From assembly GCA_003058495.1 (NCBI GenBank), contig QBVC01000016.1, positions 1 through 64,000 on the forward strand: DNA of 64,000 nt, given 5' to 3'. Source of the stretch: a gamma proteobacterium symbiont of Ctena orbiculata (lineage in GTDB: Bacteria > Pseudomonadota > Gammaproteobacteria > Chromatiales > Chromatiaceae). How positions within the stretch are numbered: the first letter of the stretch is position 1; the number at the start of each line of letters is the position of its first letter. Positions 46,408 to 55,494 of this stretch are shown here, piece by piece. Under the pieces are notes generated by a model. That model was not told where the DNA came from, searched no databases, and saw only the letters and a list, made by a program, of their open reading frames with translations. A program made the position numbers and the translations under genes.

Positions 46408-48375
46408 ATGAAGAGCCTTTGGAACGACAACGAAGCCGCCGACTGTGAAAGCGAACTGGCACTACGTGTCTACACCTCCCGCCTGTTGGGTTCAGACCCT
46501 TCCCTGGTGCTACATGGCGGCGGCAATACCTCGGTCAAGATCAGTGAGAAGAACCTGTTCGACGAAACAGAAGAGATCCTCTATGTAAAGGGAAGTGGAT
46601 GGGACCTGGCTAGCATTGAGGCGCCGGGCTTCACCCCGGTTCGCATGAACCATCTGCTCAAGCTTGCCCAGCTGGAGTCCCTCAGCGACAGCGAGATGGT
46701 GAATCAGCTGAAGACCCATCAGACCCGCGCCACCGCGCCGACGGCCTCTGTTGAGGCGATCCTGCATGCGGTTCTTCCCTATAAATATGTGGACCATACC
46801 CATGCCGACGCCATCGTCACCTTGACCAACACGCCCCGGGGCGAGGAGATCATTCGCCAGCTCTACGGCGACCGGGTGGTGATCATTCCCTACGTCATGC
46901 CCGGCTTTGATCTGGCGAAATCGGTGGCCAGGCTGTTTCCCTGCAGCGCCCATGAGGAGACCCAGGGCATGGTGCTGATGAATCACGGCCTGTTTACCTT
47001 TGGCGACAGCGCACAGCTCGCCTATGAACGCATGATTCAGCTGGTCGACGAGGCCGAAAGGCATCTGCAGCAGTCAGCGGCCTGGGAACTGCCGGCGCAA
47101 TCCAAGGCCCATGAGCCCCAGCCTAAACTCCTGGCTGAACTGCGCCGGGAGATCTCCGATGCCGCCGGGTTTCCAGTGATCCTGCAGAGTCATCGCAGCG
47201 ACGCCGATCTGGCTTTCTGCCAGCGACCGGATACGGTCAAGATCTCCCAGCGGGGACCGGCCACCCCCGACCATGTCATCCGCACCAAGCAGCTGCCGAT
47301 GCTGGGCCGGGATGTGATCGAATACGTTGCAGATTATCAACGCTATTTCGAGCGACACGCCCCCGCGTCCAGGACGCCTGTGGAGATGCTCGACCCGGCG
47401 CCAAGGGTGGTACTCGATCCGGAGCTCGGCATGCTCAGCGTGGGAAAAAACCACCGCGATGCGGCCATCGTGGCCGATATCTACCACCACTCGATGGCGA
47501 TCATGCAACGGGCGGAGCTGCTGGGAGGATGGCGGGCCCTCCCCAGCCAGGCCATTTTCGACGTGGAGTATTGGGAATTGGAGCAGGCCAAGCTGCGCAA
47601 GGGGAGACAGTCGCCCCCTTTCCAGGGGGAGGTCGCGCTGATCACCGGCGCCGCCTCGGGAATAGGCAGGGCCTGCGTCGATTCGATGCTGCAAAGGGGC
47701 GCCGCCGTGGTGGGCCTCGATACAGCGCCGGCTATCGTCGAGCAACACGCCGGTGCCGGCTTGCTGGGCCTGCAGTGCGACATCAGCGACACCGAGGCGG
47801 TCAGGGGCGCATTGGAACAGGCGCTATTGCGCTTCGGGGGGGTGGATATGCTGATCCTCAATGCCGGCGTCTTTCCCGGAGGCTGTCCGGTAGCTCAACT
47901 GGACGACGACGGCTGGCGCCAGGTCATGAGCGTCAACCTGGACGCCAACCTGAGCCTGCTGCGGGAATGCCACGGCTATCTGAAACAGGCACCCCGCTCG
48001 GGCAGGGTCGTGGTCATCGGATCAAAGAACGTTCCCGCACCCGGCCAGGGAGCGGCCGCCTATTCCGCCTCCAAGGCGGCACTGACCCAGCTGGCCAGGG
48101 TGGCGGCGTTGGAGTGGGCGGCGGACGCCATCCGGATCAACACCCTCCATCCCGACGCCGTATTCGATACCGGGATCTGGACCGAAGAGGTCCTGGCCGC
48201 GCGGGCAGAGCACTATGGCATCAGCGTCGAAGCGTACAAGAGACGCAATCTGATGCGGTGCGAAGTCAACAGCAGCGATGTGGCGGAACTGGCCGCAGAG
48301 CTTTGCGGTCAACGATTCAGCAAGACAACCGGCGCCCAAATACCGGTGGACGGCGGCAATGACCGGGTGATTTAA
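46408..48375 (+). CDS. Bifunctional class II aldolase / short-chain dehydrogenase
   Basis: A 655-residue fusion. Residues about 1-400 form a class II aldolase/adducin domain (LHGGGNTSVKI near the start, metal-binding DHTHADA near 129-135, MNHGLFTFG near 191). Residues about 410-655 form an SDR domain with the NAD-binding GAASGIG (414-420) and the catalytic YSASK near 552. It belongs to the RhaD/YuxG-like 'bifunctional aldolase/SDR' family, which cleaves a sugar phosphate and oxidises the aldehyde. Next to a nucleoside transporter, a pentose or deoxypentose from nucleosides is a plausible substrate, but this is inference. Confidence 0.9.
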   Translation: MKSLWNDNEAADCESELALRVYTSRLLGSDPSLVLHGGGNTSVKISEKNLFDETEEILYVKGSGWDLASIEAPGFTPVRMNHLLKLAQLESLSDSEMVNQLKTHQTRATAPTASVEAILHAVLPYKYVDHTHADAIVTLTNTPRGEEIIRQLYGDRVVIIPYVMPGFDLAKSVARLFPCSAHEETQGMVLMNHGLFTFGDSAQLAYERMIQLVDEAERHLQQSAAWELPAQSKAHEPQPKLLAELRREISDAAGFPVILQSHRSDADLAFCQRPDTVKISQRGPATPDHVIRTKQLPMLGRDVIEYVADYQRYFERHAPASRTPVEMLDPAPRVVLDPELGMLSVGKNHRDAAIVADIYHHSMAIMQRAELLGGWRALPSQAIFDVEYWELEQAKLRKGRQSPPFQGEVALITGAASGIGRACVDSMLQRGAAVVGLDTAPAIVEQHAGAGLLGLQCDISDTEAVRGALEQALLRFGGVDMLILNAGVFPGGCPVAQLDDDGWRQVMSVNLDANLSLLRECHGYLKQAPRSGRVVVIGSKNVPAPGQGAAAYSASKAALTQLARVAALEWAADAIRINTLHPDAVFDTGIWTEEVLAARAEHYGISVEAYKRRNLMRCEVNSSDVAELAAELCGQRFSKTTGAQIPVDGGNDRVI

Positions 48376-48447
48376 GCAGGTCCCGGGGGAATTGTCCGAT
48401 CTGGATTCGCCGCCCGACGCCCCGGCGACGGGGGATCGAGTGCCCGG

Positions 48448-49398
48448 CTAACCGACAGCCAGCTGGGCCGGCTCCGCCACCGGGTTCGCCCCGTGCAGAT
48501 GGCAGCTGCGAATCGATTCCCACAGCAGATCTATCGCCTGCGGGCGGGGAAAGCTTTTTCGCCAGGCCAGGCCGATGCGGCGCTTGGGCGATTCCACCGC
48601 CAGGGGCCTGGTGGTGAGCAGATCCCAGCGCAGATACTCTTCGCCGATCGCCGTATCCGGAAGCACCGATATGCCGATTCCGCTGGCCACCATACAGCGA
48701 ATCGTCTCCAGCGAGCTCCCTTCCAGGTTCTTCTGCAGATTCGCATCGCCATTGATTTTATTCAGACAACCGGGGCAGATGCGCTTTACCTGTTCGCGAA
48801 AGCAGTGACCTTCGCCGAGCAGCAAAAGGTTCTCCTCCTGCAGCTGCTGAACCGTGATCGCTTCGAGATCGGCCAACGGGTGCTTCGAGGGAAGCAGCAC
48901 GGAGAACGACTCGTCGTAGAGTGGGCGGGTGACGATACCGGGTTCATCGTAGGGATAGGAGATGAGGATGACGTCCAGATCCCCCTGTTTCAGCTGTTCT
49001 GTCAAAACGGTGGTGAAGTTCTCCCTGATAACCAGGGGCATTTCACTCGCCTGCTGCTTGAGTCGGGGCACCAGGTGGGGAAAGAGATAGGGGCCCACCG
49101 TGTAGATGGCGCCCACCCGCAACGGCCCTGCCAACTGGTTCACGCTCTGGCTGGCAAGCTGGCGTATCAAGCCGGCCTCCTCCAGCACGCGCTGGGCCTG
49201 GGTCACGATACGCTCACCCGCGGCGGTCAGGCTCACCTCCCCCTGACCCCGTTCGAAGAGACCGACACCCAGCTCCTCCTCGAGCTTCTTCACCGCTACG
49301 CTGAGGGTAGGCTGGCTCACGTAACAGGCCTCTGCCGCATGTCCGAAGTGGCGCTTCTGAGCCACCGCGACAATATATCGGAGTTCATTGAGTGTCAT
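48448..49398 (-). CDS. oxyR: Peroxide-sensing LysR regulator OxyR
   Basis: A 316-residue LysR-type regulator. N-terminal winged helix-turn-helix (1-60) and an effector domain with the redox pair Cys199 (EGHCF) and Cys208 (RICPG), the exact spacing and numbering of E. coli OxyR, so H2O2 sensing by disulfide formation is expected. It is convergent with the aldolase/SDR gene and divergent from cpdA. Catalase and peroxiredoxin genes are not in this window. Confidence 0.94.
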   Translation of the reverse strand: MTLNELRYIVAVAQKRHFGHAAEACYVSQPTLSVAVKKLEEELGVGLFERGQGEVSLTAAGERIVTQAQRVLEEAGLIRQLASQSVNQLAGPLRVGAIYTVGPYLFPHLVPRLKQQASEMPLVIRENFTTVLTEQLKQGDLDVILISYPYDEPGIVTRPLYDESFSVLLPSKHPLADLEAITVQQLQEENLLLLGEGHCFREQVKRICPGCLNKINGDANLQKNLEGSSLETIRCMVASGIGISVLPDTAIGEEYLRWDLLTTRPLAVESPKRRIGLAWRKSFPRPQAIDLLWESIRSCHLHGANPVAEPAQLAVG

Positions 49399-49530
49399 AA
49401 CCTATAGTGTAGCCGGTAAGATAGAAAAAACTAATTGGCTTAAAAACTGTTAACGCCTCAGCAGAAATCGAAGCAGAATATGGAATAATCCCTAACCATA
49501 GGGCAAAGAAGTAAAAAATTGGATTTTGAT

Positions 49531-49558
49531 TTGACAAATCCTGTTCTAATATTATGGC
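49531..49558 (+). promoter_or_regulatory. Possible promoter for cpdA
   Basis: A perfect -35 TTGACA (49531-49536), 16-base spacer, then TATGGC (49553-49558), a weak -10. It lies 76 bases before the chosen cpdA start in the oxyR-cpdA divergent region. Confidence 0.4.
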
Positions 49559-49634
49559 AAGATGACAAGGTCCTGATGGGGCGTGGAGAGACAAATTGCT
49601 CGTCAGACTAAAAAACAGAAAAGTGGACCGTTCT

Positions 49635-50474
49635 ATGGGAAGCAGTCCTGACAATCGGCAACCTAGTTTCATGGGGCTCCCGGCAGAGAGCCTCAACCTG
49701 CTGCAGCTGACGGACAGTCACCTCTATGCCGACCCTTCTCGCTGCCTTCTGGGCATCAACACCCTGGAGACGTTCGATCAGGTGCTTGCCCAGGCCCTGC
49801 AGGAGGCCGGCCACCCCGATTTCGTACTGGCCACCGGCGACCTGGTGCATGACGCCTCCGACACCGGCTACAAGCGCCTCCTCGGCAGACTGCAACTGAC
49901 CGAGATCCCCACCTACTGCCTGCCGGGCAATCACGATCTGCCGGGGAAGATGAAACAGATCCTCAATCAGGACAATGTGCACTGCATCCCCAGCGTGCAG
50001 GCCAAAGGCTGGTCGCTGATTTTTCTCGACTCCACCATACCCAATAGTGACGGCGGACGTATCGACGGGGGCCAGCTCGACCTGCTCGAGGTGTTGCTGG
50101 AGGCCCACAGCGATAAACACACCATGATCTGCATGCACCACCACCCCGTACCCGTGGGCAGCCGCTGGATGGACACCATGGTGCTGGACAACCCGGACGA
50201 ATTCTTCCAGCTGGTCGAGGCCCACCCCCAGGTCAAGGCGGTCCTCTGCGGACATATTCACCAGACCTTCGATTCCGTGCACAAGGGGATACGTCTCATC
50301 GGCTCACCCTCCACCTGCGTGCAGTTCGTTCCGCAGGAGGACGATTTCGCCATTGACGCCACACCGCCGGGCTACCGCTGGCTGAGCCTGCAGGCCGACG
50401 GCACTATCGAGACGGGGCTCGGTTCCCTGCCGGAGATTCCCTCGGGACTCGATCTCGCATCGATGGGTTACTGA
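49635..50474 (+). CDS. cpdA: 3',5'-cyclic-AMP phosphodiesterase
   Basis: A 279-residue class III metallophosphoesterase. The metal motifs are in order: LTDSHLY, LATGDLVHDASD, LPGNHDLP, CMHHHPVP and LCGHIHQT. These match CpdA/IcC, which lowers cAMP and so damps CRP regulation. ATG at 49635 chosen; a TTG at 49596 would add 13 basic residues. Divergent from oxyR, convergent with sfsA. Confidence 0.93.
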   Translation: MGSSPDNRQPSFMGLPAESLNLLQLTDSHLYADPSRCLLGINTLETFDQVLAQALQEAGHPDFVLATGDLVHDASDTGYKRLLGRLQLTEIPTYCLPGNHDLPGKMKQILNQDNVHCIPSVQAKGWSLIFLDSTIPNSDGGRIDGGQLDLLEVLLEAHSDKHTMICMHHHPVPVGSRWMDTMVLDNPDEFFQLVEAHPQVKAVLCGHIHQTFDSVHKGIRLIGSPSTCVQFVPQEDDFAIDATPPGYRWLSLQADGTIETGLGSLPEIPSGLDLASMGY

Positions 50475-50495
50475 GCCTGCGGGACGAACCGGGGA

Positions 50496-51206
50496 TCAAT
50501 CCAGGACGACCTCAACCGCCGCCTCCGCCTCCATGGTGCCCTCGCCGTGGGCAATTCGCAGCGCAATGGCCTCCACGCCGGCCTCGCGGACCACCCGGCG
50601 CAGGGTCTCCGCATAGGCGGGATCGATCTCCTCCGCCGGATGGAAATAATCCCCTTCAGGGCGATTCAGCGCATAGACCATGACCCCCCTGTATCCCTGG
50701 CCGCACGCGGCCGCGAGCAGTTCCAGGTGTTTCCGGCCACGGGCTGTCACCGCATCGGGGAAACTCAATCCGTCCCCCCGCCACAGGGTGACATTCTTGA
50801 CCTCAACCCAGGCATCGACGCGGCTGCCTTCGGCCAGGAAGAGATCGAACCGGGATCTCTCTCCATCATGGCTGTAGACCACCTCTCGCCGGATGGAACG
50901 GTAGCCGACCAACTCCGCAATCCGGCCCTCTCTTAGCGCTTCCTCGACAACCGGATTGGTCCGCCCTGTATGCACACCAATCCAGCCTTGGCCCATGTCC
51001 ACCCTTTCCAGGGTCCAGGCCAATTTACGTCGCGGATTGTCACTGTGACTGAGCTGTACCGGCGCACCGGGTTGCCAGCACCCGAGCATGCTGCCGGTGT
51101 TCGGACAGTGGGCGGTCACCACCTCGCCCCCCGGCAACTCTATGTCGGCGAGAAAGCGCTTGTAACGCCTGAGAATTCGTCCATTGGTGAGCGGTGGCAG
51201 TTGCAT
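50496..51206 (-). CDS. sfsA: Sugar fermentation stimulation protein SfsA homologue
   Basis: A 236-residue protein matching SfsA across its length: FLADIELPGGEVVTAHCPNTGSM at the start (in parts), PRRKLAWTLE, RIAELVGYRSIRREV, and a nuclease-like core EVKNVTLWRGDGLSFPDAVTARG with conserved Asp, Glu and Lys. SfsA in E. coli binds nucleic acid and affects maltose use; the molecular function is uncertain. Stands alone, convergent with cpdA. Confidence 0.92.
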   Translation of the reverse strand: MQLPPLTNGRILRRYKRFLADIELPGGEVVTAHCPNTGSMLGCWQPGAPVQLSHSDNPRRKLAWTLERVDMGQGWIGVHTGRTNPVVEEALREGRIAELVGYRSIRREVVYSHDGERSRFDLFLAEGSRVDAWVEVKNVTLWRGDGLSFPDAVTARGRKHLELLAAACGQGYRGVMVYALNRPEGDYFHPAEEIDPAYAETLRRVVREAGVEAIALRIAHGEGTMEAEAAVEVVLD

Positions 51207-51385
51207 GGGGTTGGTGTATTATCTCATCATGTCACTTTTATGGCAGTCGATGCTGCGGCGTCTTCTGCGCAACCGGATACCTAATTAAAAAGAGGTTCTG
51301 AACGAGTCGGGTGTTGCTCGGATAATTTTAATACCTTGCCTCGGAACTTCGAATCAAACGACCAATGCAGTGGAGGGAACAGCTA

Positions 51386-52036
51386 ATGAAGACCATGGCA
51401 TGGCTGATAGTTAGCGGTACATTATTGATCTCTAACCAGCTTCACGGGGGAGATCCCGGGTACGACAACAGGCAATTCACTGTCAATCCGGGCAATATGA
51501 TGGATGGCATGTTCAATCCCATGAACAGCTTTTTCGGTGGCTCCGACCGCTACCCCTATGACCACTACAACTATCGCCATGCCCCACCCCCCGCCTATCC
51601 ACCGGCCTATGGCCATCCCGGCACGAGCTATGGATACCCGCCTGTCTATCCCGGTTACCAGTCCCTGCCCCAGACAGGGGGCTATCCCACACCCCCCGCT
51701 CCGGTACAGCAGCCCCAGCCGCCGACAGCCAATGTGGAGCCCGCCCCGCCAGCCGCCTATAACCAGGCCCCTTCGGCGCAACCCGGATATGCCGAGAAAT
51801 ACCGTTTCCGACCCCTGGACGCCACCGAGCCGGCAGCGGAGAACAAGGGGGGCTCTCCCTCTCCCCGGGAAGCCGCCCCCCTATCGGGCTACCCGCCAGC
51901 TCCACCGATGGATCAGACCGCCGCACCCCAAAGCCGGCATGCCATGGAGGGTGGCTACGGGCCGAGCAGGGGGAGCCAGACCCAGGAGAGCCAGATGAAG
52001 TTCAGACCCCTGGACAAGCCGGGTTATACGGAATGA
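51386..52036 (+). CDS. Exported proline/tyrosine-rich protein with FRPLD motifs
   Basis: Start at the ATG at 51386, with GGAGGGA upstream. The 216-residue product has a signal sequence (MAWLIVSGTLLISNQLHGG) and a mature part very rich in Pro, Tyr and Gly, with little regular structure. Two copies of the motif K/R-FRPLD are present, in YRFRPLDATEPA (mid-protein) and KFRPLDKPGY at the C-terminus. No family recognised; likely periplasmic or surface, perhaps a flexible linker protein. Confidence 0.6.
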   Translation: MKTMAWLIVSGTLLISNQLHGGDPGYDNRQFTVNPGNMMDGMFNPMNSFFGGSDRYPYDHYNYRHAPPPAYPPAYGHPGTSYGYPPVYPGYQSLPQTGGYPTPPAPVQQPQPPTANVEPAPPAAYNQAPSAQPGYAEKYRFRPLDATEPAAENKGGSPSPREAAPLSGYPPAPPMDQTAAPQSRHAMEGGYGPSRGSQTQESQMKFRPLDKPGYTE

Positions 52037-52058
52037 TCCCCGCGGCGGAGAGGGGATC
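52035..52058. terminator. Hairpin between convergent genes
   Basis: Perfect 7-bp inverted repeat GATCCCC/GGGGATC with a 10-nt loop between the proline-rich gene and the acylphosphatase gene. No T-tract on either side, so the role is uncertain. Confidence 0.35.
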
Positions 52059-52358
52059 TCAGCCGATGCTGAACTCTTGATAATCCCGGTAGTCGATGCT
52101 CTCGCAGGAGACGCCGGTGACACTGGCGTTCTGCGGGCCCTTGCGTAACCAGGACTGGAGGGCGTCGATGGCCTCCACACTGCCGCAAGCCACCACTTCA
52201 ACGCGGCCATCGAGGAGGTTCCTGGCATAGCCCTTGATGCCCAACTGCTGGGCTTCGTGTCGCGCCGACGCCCGGTAGAATACACCCTGCACCCGTCCCG
52301 CCACGTGGCAGCGGACACAGATCTTTCTCTTGCCGTTATCGGCCTGCTCACTCATCAT
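52059..52358 (-). CDS. Acylphosphatase
   Basis: A 99-residue protein with the whole acylphosphatase fold: the phosphate loop with catalytic Arg in AGRVQGVFYRAS, and the catalytic Asn in GYARNLLDGRVEVVACG. It hydrolyses acyl phosphates such as carbamoyl or acetyl phosphate. Two Cys (CVRC) near the N-terminus may be a CxxC pair. Its start overlaps the end of the adaptor gene by 11 bases, so it is the last gene of that operon, an odd cytosolic tail to envelope genes. Confidence 0.92.
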   Translation of the reverse strand: MMSEQADNGKRKICVRCHVAGRVQGVFYRASARHEAQQLGIKGYARNLLDGRVEVVACGSVEAIDALQSWLRKGPQNASVTGVSCESIDYRDYQEFSIG

Positions 52359-53112
52359 TCAGCCTCACTACCAGCTTTTCACCGGCGCGAACCGCCATTT
52401 CCATGGGGGGGGTAAAGAGCACTTCGAGCCGGTATCTTGATCCCCCCGGGTCGCGCGCCACCGGGTTCAGCCCCAGCAGGTTGATTGTGCCATCCAACCA
52501 TTCGCCACGCACGCCGACATCGACCGCCATGCCCGGCCTGAGACCAAGCGCGGTCTGTGCATCGATTTCGGCAACCGCCTTCATCCGGCTGTTGTCGACC
52601 AGGGTCAGGATCGGTGCCGCGGATTGGCGATTGATCACCGCCTGGCCCGGTTGTACATGGATAGACGCTACAACCCCGTCGAAGGGTGCCGCAATCCGGC
52701 TGTATTCCCGATGCAGGCGAATCGAGATCAGTTTCGCTTCCGCCTCCCGGTAGCTTGCATCCGATGTGGCGGCGGCGATTTCGGCCTGCTTGCGCTCATG
52801 ATCGGACAACAGGGTGCGGTCATAGAGCTCCAGGGCGCGATCCAGCTCCCGCCTTGCCTCTTCGTTCTGCTGCGATGTCGCCTCGAGACGCGCCTCCGCC
52901 GCGGCAAGCCTCGACTGATACCTGCGCTGATCGAGCTCCACCAGCACCTCGCCGCGTTTCACCGCGGAACCGACTTCTACGTTAACCCTGGCCACCATGC
53001 CACTGACCAGGGTGGTCAGTTCCACCCGGTTGTTCCAATCGCTTACGGCCTCCAGGTCCCGGGCGATGAGCTCTGCGCTGAAGAGCAGGCAGAAAACCAA
53101 TAGCACCTTCAT
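52348..53112 (-). CDS. Periplasmic adaptor (membrane-fusion) protein
   Basis: Start at the ATG at 53112, right after GAGAAGGATA. The 254-residue product has a signal sequence (LLVFCLLFSAELIA), a barrel-sandwich/lipoyl domain split around a long coiled-coil hairpin (about 65-125), and a beta-barrel with VSGMVARVNVEVGSAVKRGE and FDGVVASIHVQPGQAV. This is the HlyD/RND adaptor layout. It is 17 bases after tolC. No inner-membrane pump is encoded beside it, so it must join a pump encoded elsewhere. Confidence 0.88.
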   Translation of the reverse strand: MKVLLVFCLLFSAELIARDLEAVSDWNNRVELTTLVSGMVARVNVEVGSAVKRGEVLVELDQRRYQSRLAAAEARLEATSQQNEEARRELDRALELYDRTLLSDHERKQAEIAAATSDASYREAEAKLISIRLHREYSRIAAPFDGVVASIHVQPGQAVINRQSAAPILTLVDNSRMKAVAEIDAQTALGLRPGMAVDVGVRGEWLDGTINLLGLNPVARDPGGSRYRLEVLFTPPMEMAVRAGEKLVVRLNDE

Positions 53113-53129
53113 TATCCTTCTCTCCCTTA

Positions 53130-54446
53130 TCACTCTTTGTCTTGCTCCGGGGCGGTCATCAATTCACCGGTGAGCGCCTTGATCCTGGCATGGGTCAGCT
53201 GGATCTGAAAATCATTTCTCGCCCGTTGCATTTGAATATCGGCTATTTGCGACATGGAGTCTCCCAGATCCGTCGCCATGTCCAGATCGTACAGGGTACG
53301 ACTGCGATCGAGGTAGAGATCGCGAAAATCCGCGGTAACCCGCAACGCGTCGCGATCGACCTTCAGCCTGTCGAGGTCCATCCAGTGATCCAGCAGCTGC
53401 TGCCGCAGCGCCAGTTCGTGGCGCGCCAACTCGGCCTGTTTCCGCTGCACCAGGGCGCGCTGCTTGGCAATCTCCGAGTCGACCCGGTTACCCTGGTAGA
53501 GGGGCAGTTCAATGACCAGCGCCGCGGTCATCGGATTGCGGCCGCTAAGTTCCCGTTTATAGGCAGCGGCCTCCACTTCAGCCCGCAATACCGGATTGTC
53601 TTCGGCTTCACTGGCCTGCAGCTGCTTCGTCGCCGCCTGAAGTTCGGCCTGCAGTCCCTTGAGTTTCGGGTTCTCCCGCAACGCCTTCTCAACCAACTGC
53701 TCTATCTCCGGCAACTCCCCCAGCGGCTCGAATACCGGGGACGCCAAATCGGCGGGAAGATCCAGCGGTCGATTCAAGCTGATCGCCAACTGGGAGCGGG
53801 TGATCCGCTGCCTGTTTCGACTTGCCCGCATCTTGCGCAGGGCCTGTTGGTAGATCGACTCGAGTTCCACCATGTCGATATCGGATACCTTACCCAGCTC
53901 ATTCTTTGTCCGCGCCCGGTCGAAGCGGATATAGTCGATGGAGAGCGCTTCGTTGTCCCTGGCAAACTCCAGGTCGGCCAGCAGGACATCGAAAAACCTT
54001 GCCATCACCTCCAGCCTGCGCTGCTGCCTGACCTCGAGCAGCTGCCACTGCCGGGAAGCCAATCCTGCCTCGGCCGCCTCTTCCGCATGACCGGTACGCC
54101 CGAAATCGTAGAGCTGCTTGCTCAGACTGAGCCGGGCCAGGCTGTCGTTTCGGGAACTGTCATTTGCCGCATCAGAGGGTTCGATGAGACGCAACTCGGC
54201 AGACAGCGCGACATGCATGTCGTCATCCGCCTCAACCTGCTGGCTGAGCGCCCTGGCCTGGGCCAGGTCGGCCTCCGCCAGGCTGCGCTCCGGATGGGCT
54301 TGATCCGCCAGCTCCAGGGCATACTCAAGGGTCAGGGGGGAGGGCAGCGGATCGACAGCAAGCAGCGGCTGAGAGAGGATAAGCAACGGCAGCAGCAGCG
54401 CGAACAGCCGGAACATGGCAAGTGAAGGAGGTTTCCTACCCATCAT
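53130..54446 (-). CDS. TolC-family outer-membrane factor
   Basis: A 438-residue protein: signal sequence (LFALLLPLLILSQPLLA) and two TolC repeats, each with long coiled-coil helices (LARLSLSKQLYDFGRTGHA, AALVIELPLYQGNRVDSE). It forms a trimeric outer-membrane channel with a periplasmic tunnel. Stands between the thioredoxin and adaptor genes in the same operon. A homologue, not TolC itself. Confidence 0.9.
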   Translation of the reverse strand: MMGRKPPSLAMFRLFALLLPLLILSQPLLAVDPLPSPLTLEYALELADQAHPERSLAEADLAQARALSQQVEADDDMHVALSAELRLIEPSDAANDSSRNDSLARLSLSKQLYDFGRTGHAEEAAEAGLASRQWQLLEVRQQRRLEVMARFFDVLLADLEFARDNEALSIDYIRFDRARTKNELGKVSDIDMVELESIYQQALRKMRASRNRQRITRSQLAISLNRPLDLPADLASPVFEPLGELPEIEQLVEKALRENPKLKGLQAELQAATKQLQASEAEDNPVLRAEVEAAAYKRELSGRNPMTAALVIELPLYQGNRVDSEIAKQRALVQRKQAELARHELALRQQLLDHWMDLDRLKVDRDALRVTADFRDLYLDRSRTLYDLDMATDLGDSMSQIADIQMQRARNDFQIQLTHARIKALTGELMTAPEQDKE

Positions 54447-54460
54447 TCTGTTAACAGACC

Positions 54461-55000
54461 CTAGTTGGTCTTGTTGAGCGCCCTTCTCTTGTCCCGCTTG
54501 TAACGGGAAAAATTGGTGGTCTTGTAGTGATCATCGACCACGAACTCGCCCAGCCAGAGAAACTCCTGTGCGTCGTTGGTCGCACCGGTAAACCGGGTGA
54601 TCATGTTGCCGTCGAGATCGAAAAATCCGAACACCGGGGTAGCGCGGACCTTGTGGTGCCTGAATGCAAAATCCTTCTCCTTCATCGTGTTGCCCTGAAA
54701 ATCCGAAATCTCCACATCACCTTCGATGTCCACGGTGTAGATGAGAAAGTGTTGTTTGAAATAGTCCTGGACCTCGACCTGATTGAGCACCCGGGTCTTC
54801 ATTCGATGGCAGAATGGGCACTCATCCATTTCGAACATGATCAGCACTCCCTTCTTTCCCTCATCCCTCGCCACCTCCAGCTCATCGCTGAAATTTCCCA
54901 GGGACTGGTCGAAAAAGTATTCCCCCGGATCCCGGGTGGCGGCATTGACATCACCAAGCAACAGGATCAAGCAGACGGACAGTAAGAGATATCGGTGCAT
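54461..55000 (-). CDS. Periplasmic thioredoxin-fold protein, CPFC site
   Basis: A 179-residue protein with a signal sequence (YLLLSVCLILLLGDVNA) and a thioredoxin fold. Active site Cys61-Pro-Phe-Cys64 (DECPFC), with the cis-Pro in RATPVFGFFD. The layout matches periplasmic SoxW/thioredoxin-like proteins, which act as thiol reductants. Strong AAGGAG ribosome-binding site. Eleven bases separate it from the TlpA gene. Confidence 0.87.
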   Translation of the reverse strand: MHRYLLLSVCLILLLGDVNAATRDPGEYFFDQSLGNFSDELEVARDEGKKGVLIMFEMDECPFCHRMKTRVLNQVEVQDYFKQHFLIYTVDIEGDVEISDFQGNTMKEKDFAFRHHKVRATPVFGFFDLDGNMITRFTGATNDAQEFLWLGEFVVDDHYKTTNFSRYKRDKRRALNKTN

Positions 55001-55011
55001 CGATCTTCTCC

Positions 55012-55494
55012 TTACTCATTGGTCGAATCGATAAAGCTCTCGAGATCTTCCAGGGTCAGGGGCCCCACCTGGCGGGCAACCAGCTTACCCTCGGGATTGA
55101 CCAGGAAGGAGGTGGGGAGCCCGGGTACCCTGCCCAGCTCGGTCCGCGCCGCCGGCTTGGCGATGAGAATGGGGTAGCTGAGGAACTGCTCGTCGACGAA
55201 CGCCTTCAGGCGCGGCATTTCGATGCGTTCCATTGCAACCCCCAGCACCACCGCATCAGTATCCTTATGATTATTATGAAAAACCTCTAATTCAGGCAGC
55301 TCCTCCCGGCAGGGGGGGCACCAGGTTGCCCAGTAGTTCACCAAGACCCATTTACCGCGATAGTCGGAGAGGCGATAGCGTTTTCCGTCCAGCCCGGGCA
55401 GTTCGAAATCCACCGTTTCCGCCGCTGCCGAGAACATAAAAAGCCACAGCAATGTGATCACTGGCAGACGCAGCAGCGGTCTCGCATGGAACAT
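55012..55494 (-). CDS. TlpA-like thiol:disulfide reductase
   Basis: A 160-residue protein: start at the ATG at 55494 with GGAG upstream; a GTG at 55506 is also in frame. Signal sequence (LPVITLLWLFMFSAAAE) and a TlpA-type domain with active-site Cys59-Pro-Pro-Cys62 (ATWCPPC) and cis-Pro in GLPTSFLVNPEG. Members reduce disulfides in apocytochromes or metal chaperones in the periplasm. First gene of the TlpA-thioredoxin-TolC-adaptor-acylphosphatase operon. Confidence 0.9.
   Translation of the reverse strand: MFHARPLLRLPVITLLWLFMFSAAAETVDFELPGLDGKRYRLSDYRGKWVLVNYWATWCPPCREELPELEVFHNNHKDTDAVVLGVAMERIEMPRLKAFVDEQFLSYPILIAKPAARTELGRVPGLPTSFLVNPEGKLVARQVGPLTLEDLESFIDSTNE

Noticed and set aside
49399-49450. 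OxyR-like operator (ATAG/CTAT spaced boxes) near the oxyR start
   Set aside because: CTATAG occurs once, but the four-box spacing of an OxyR site is not met.
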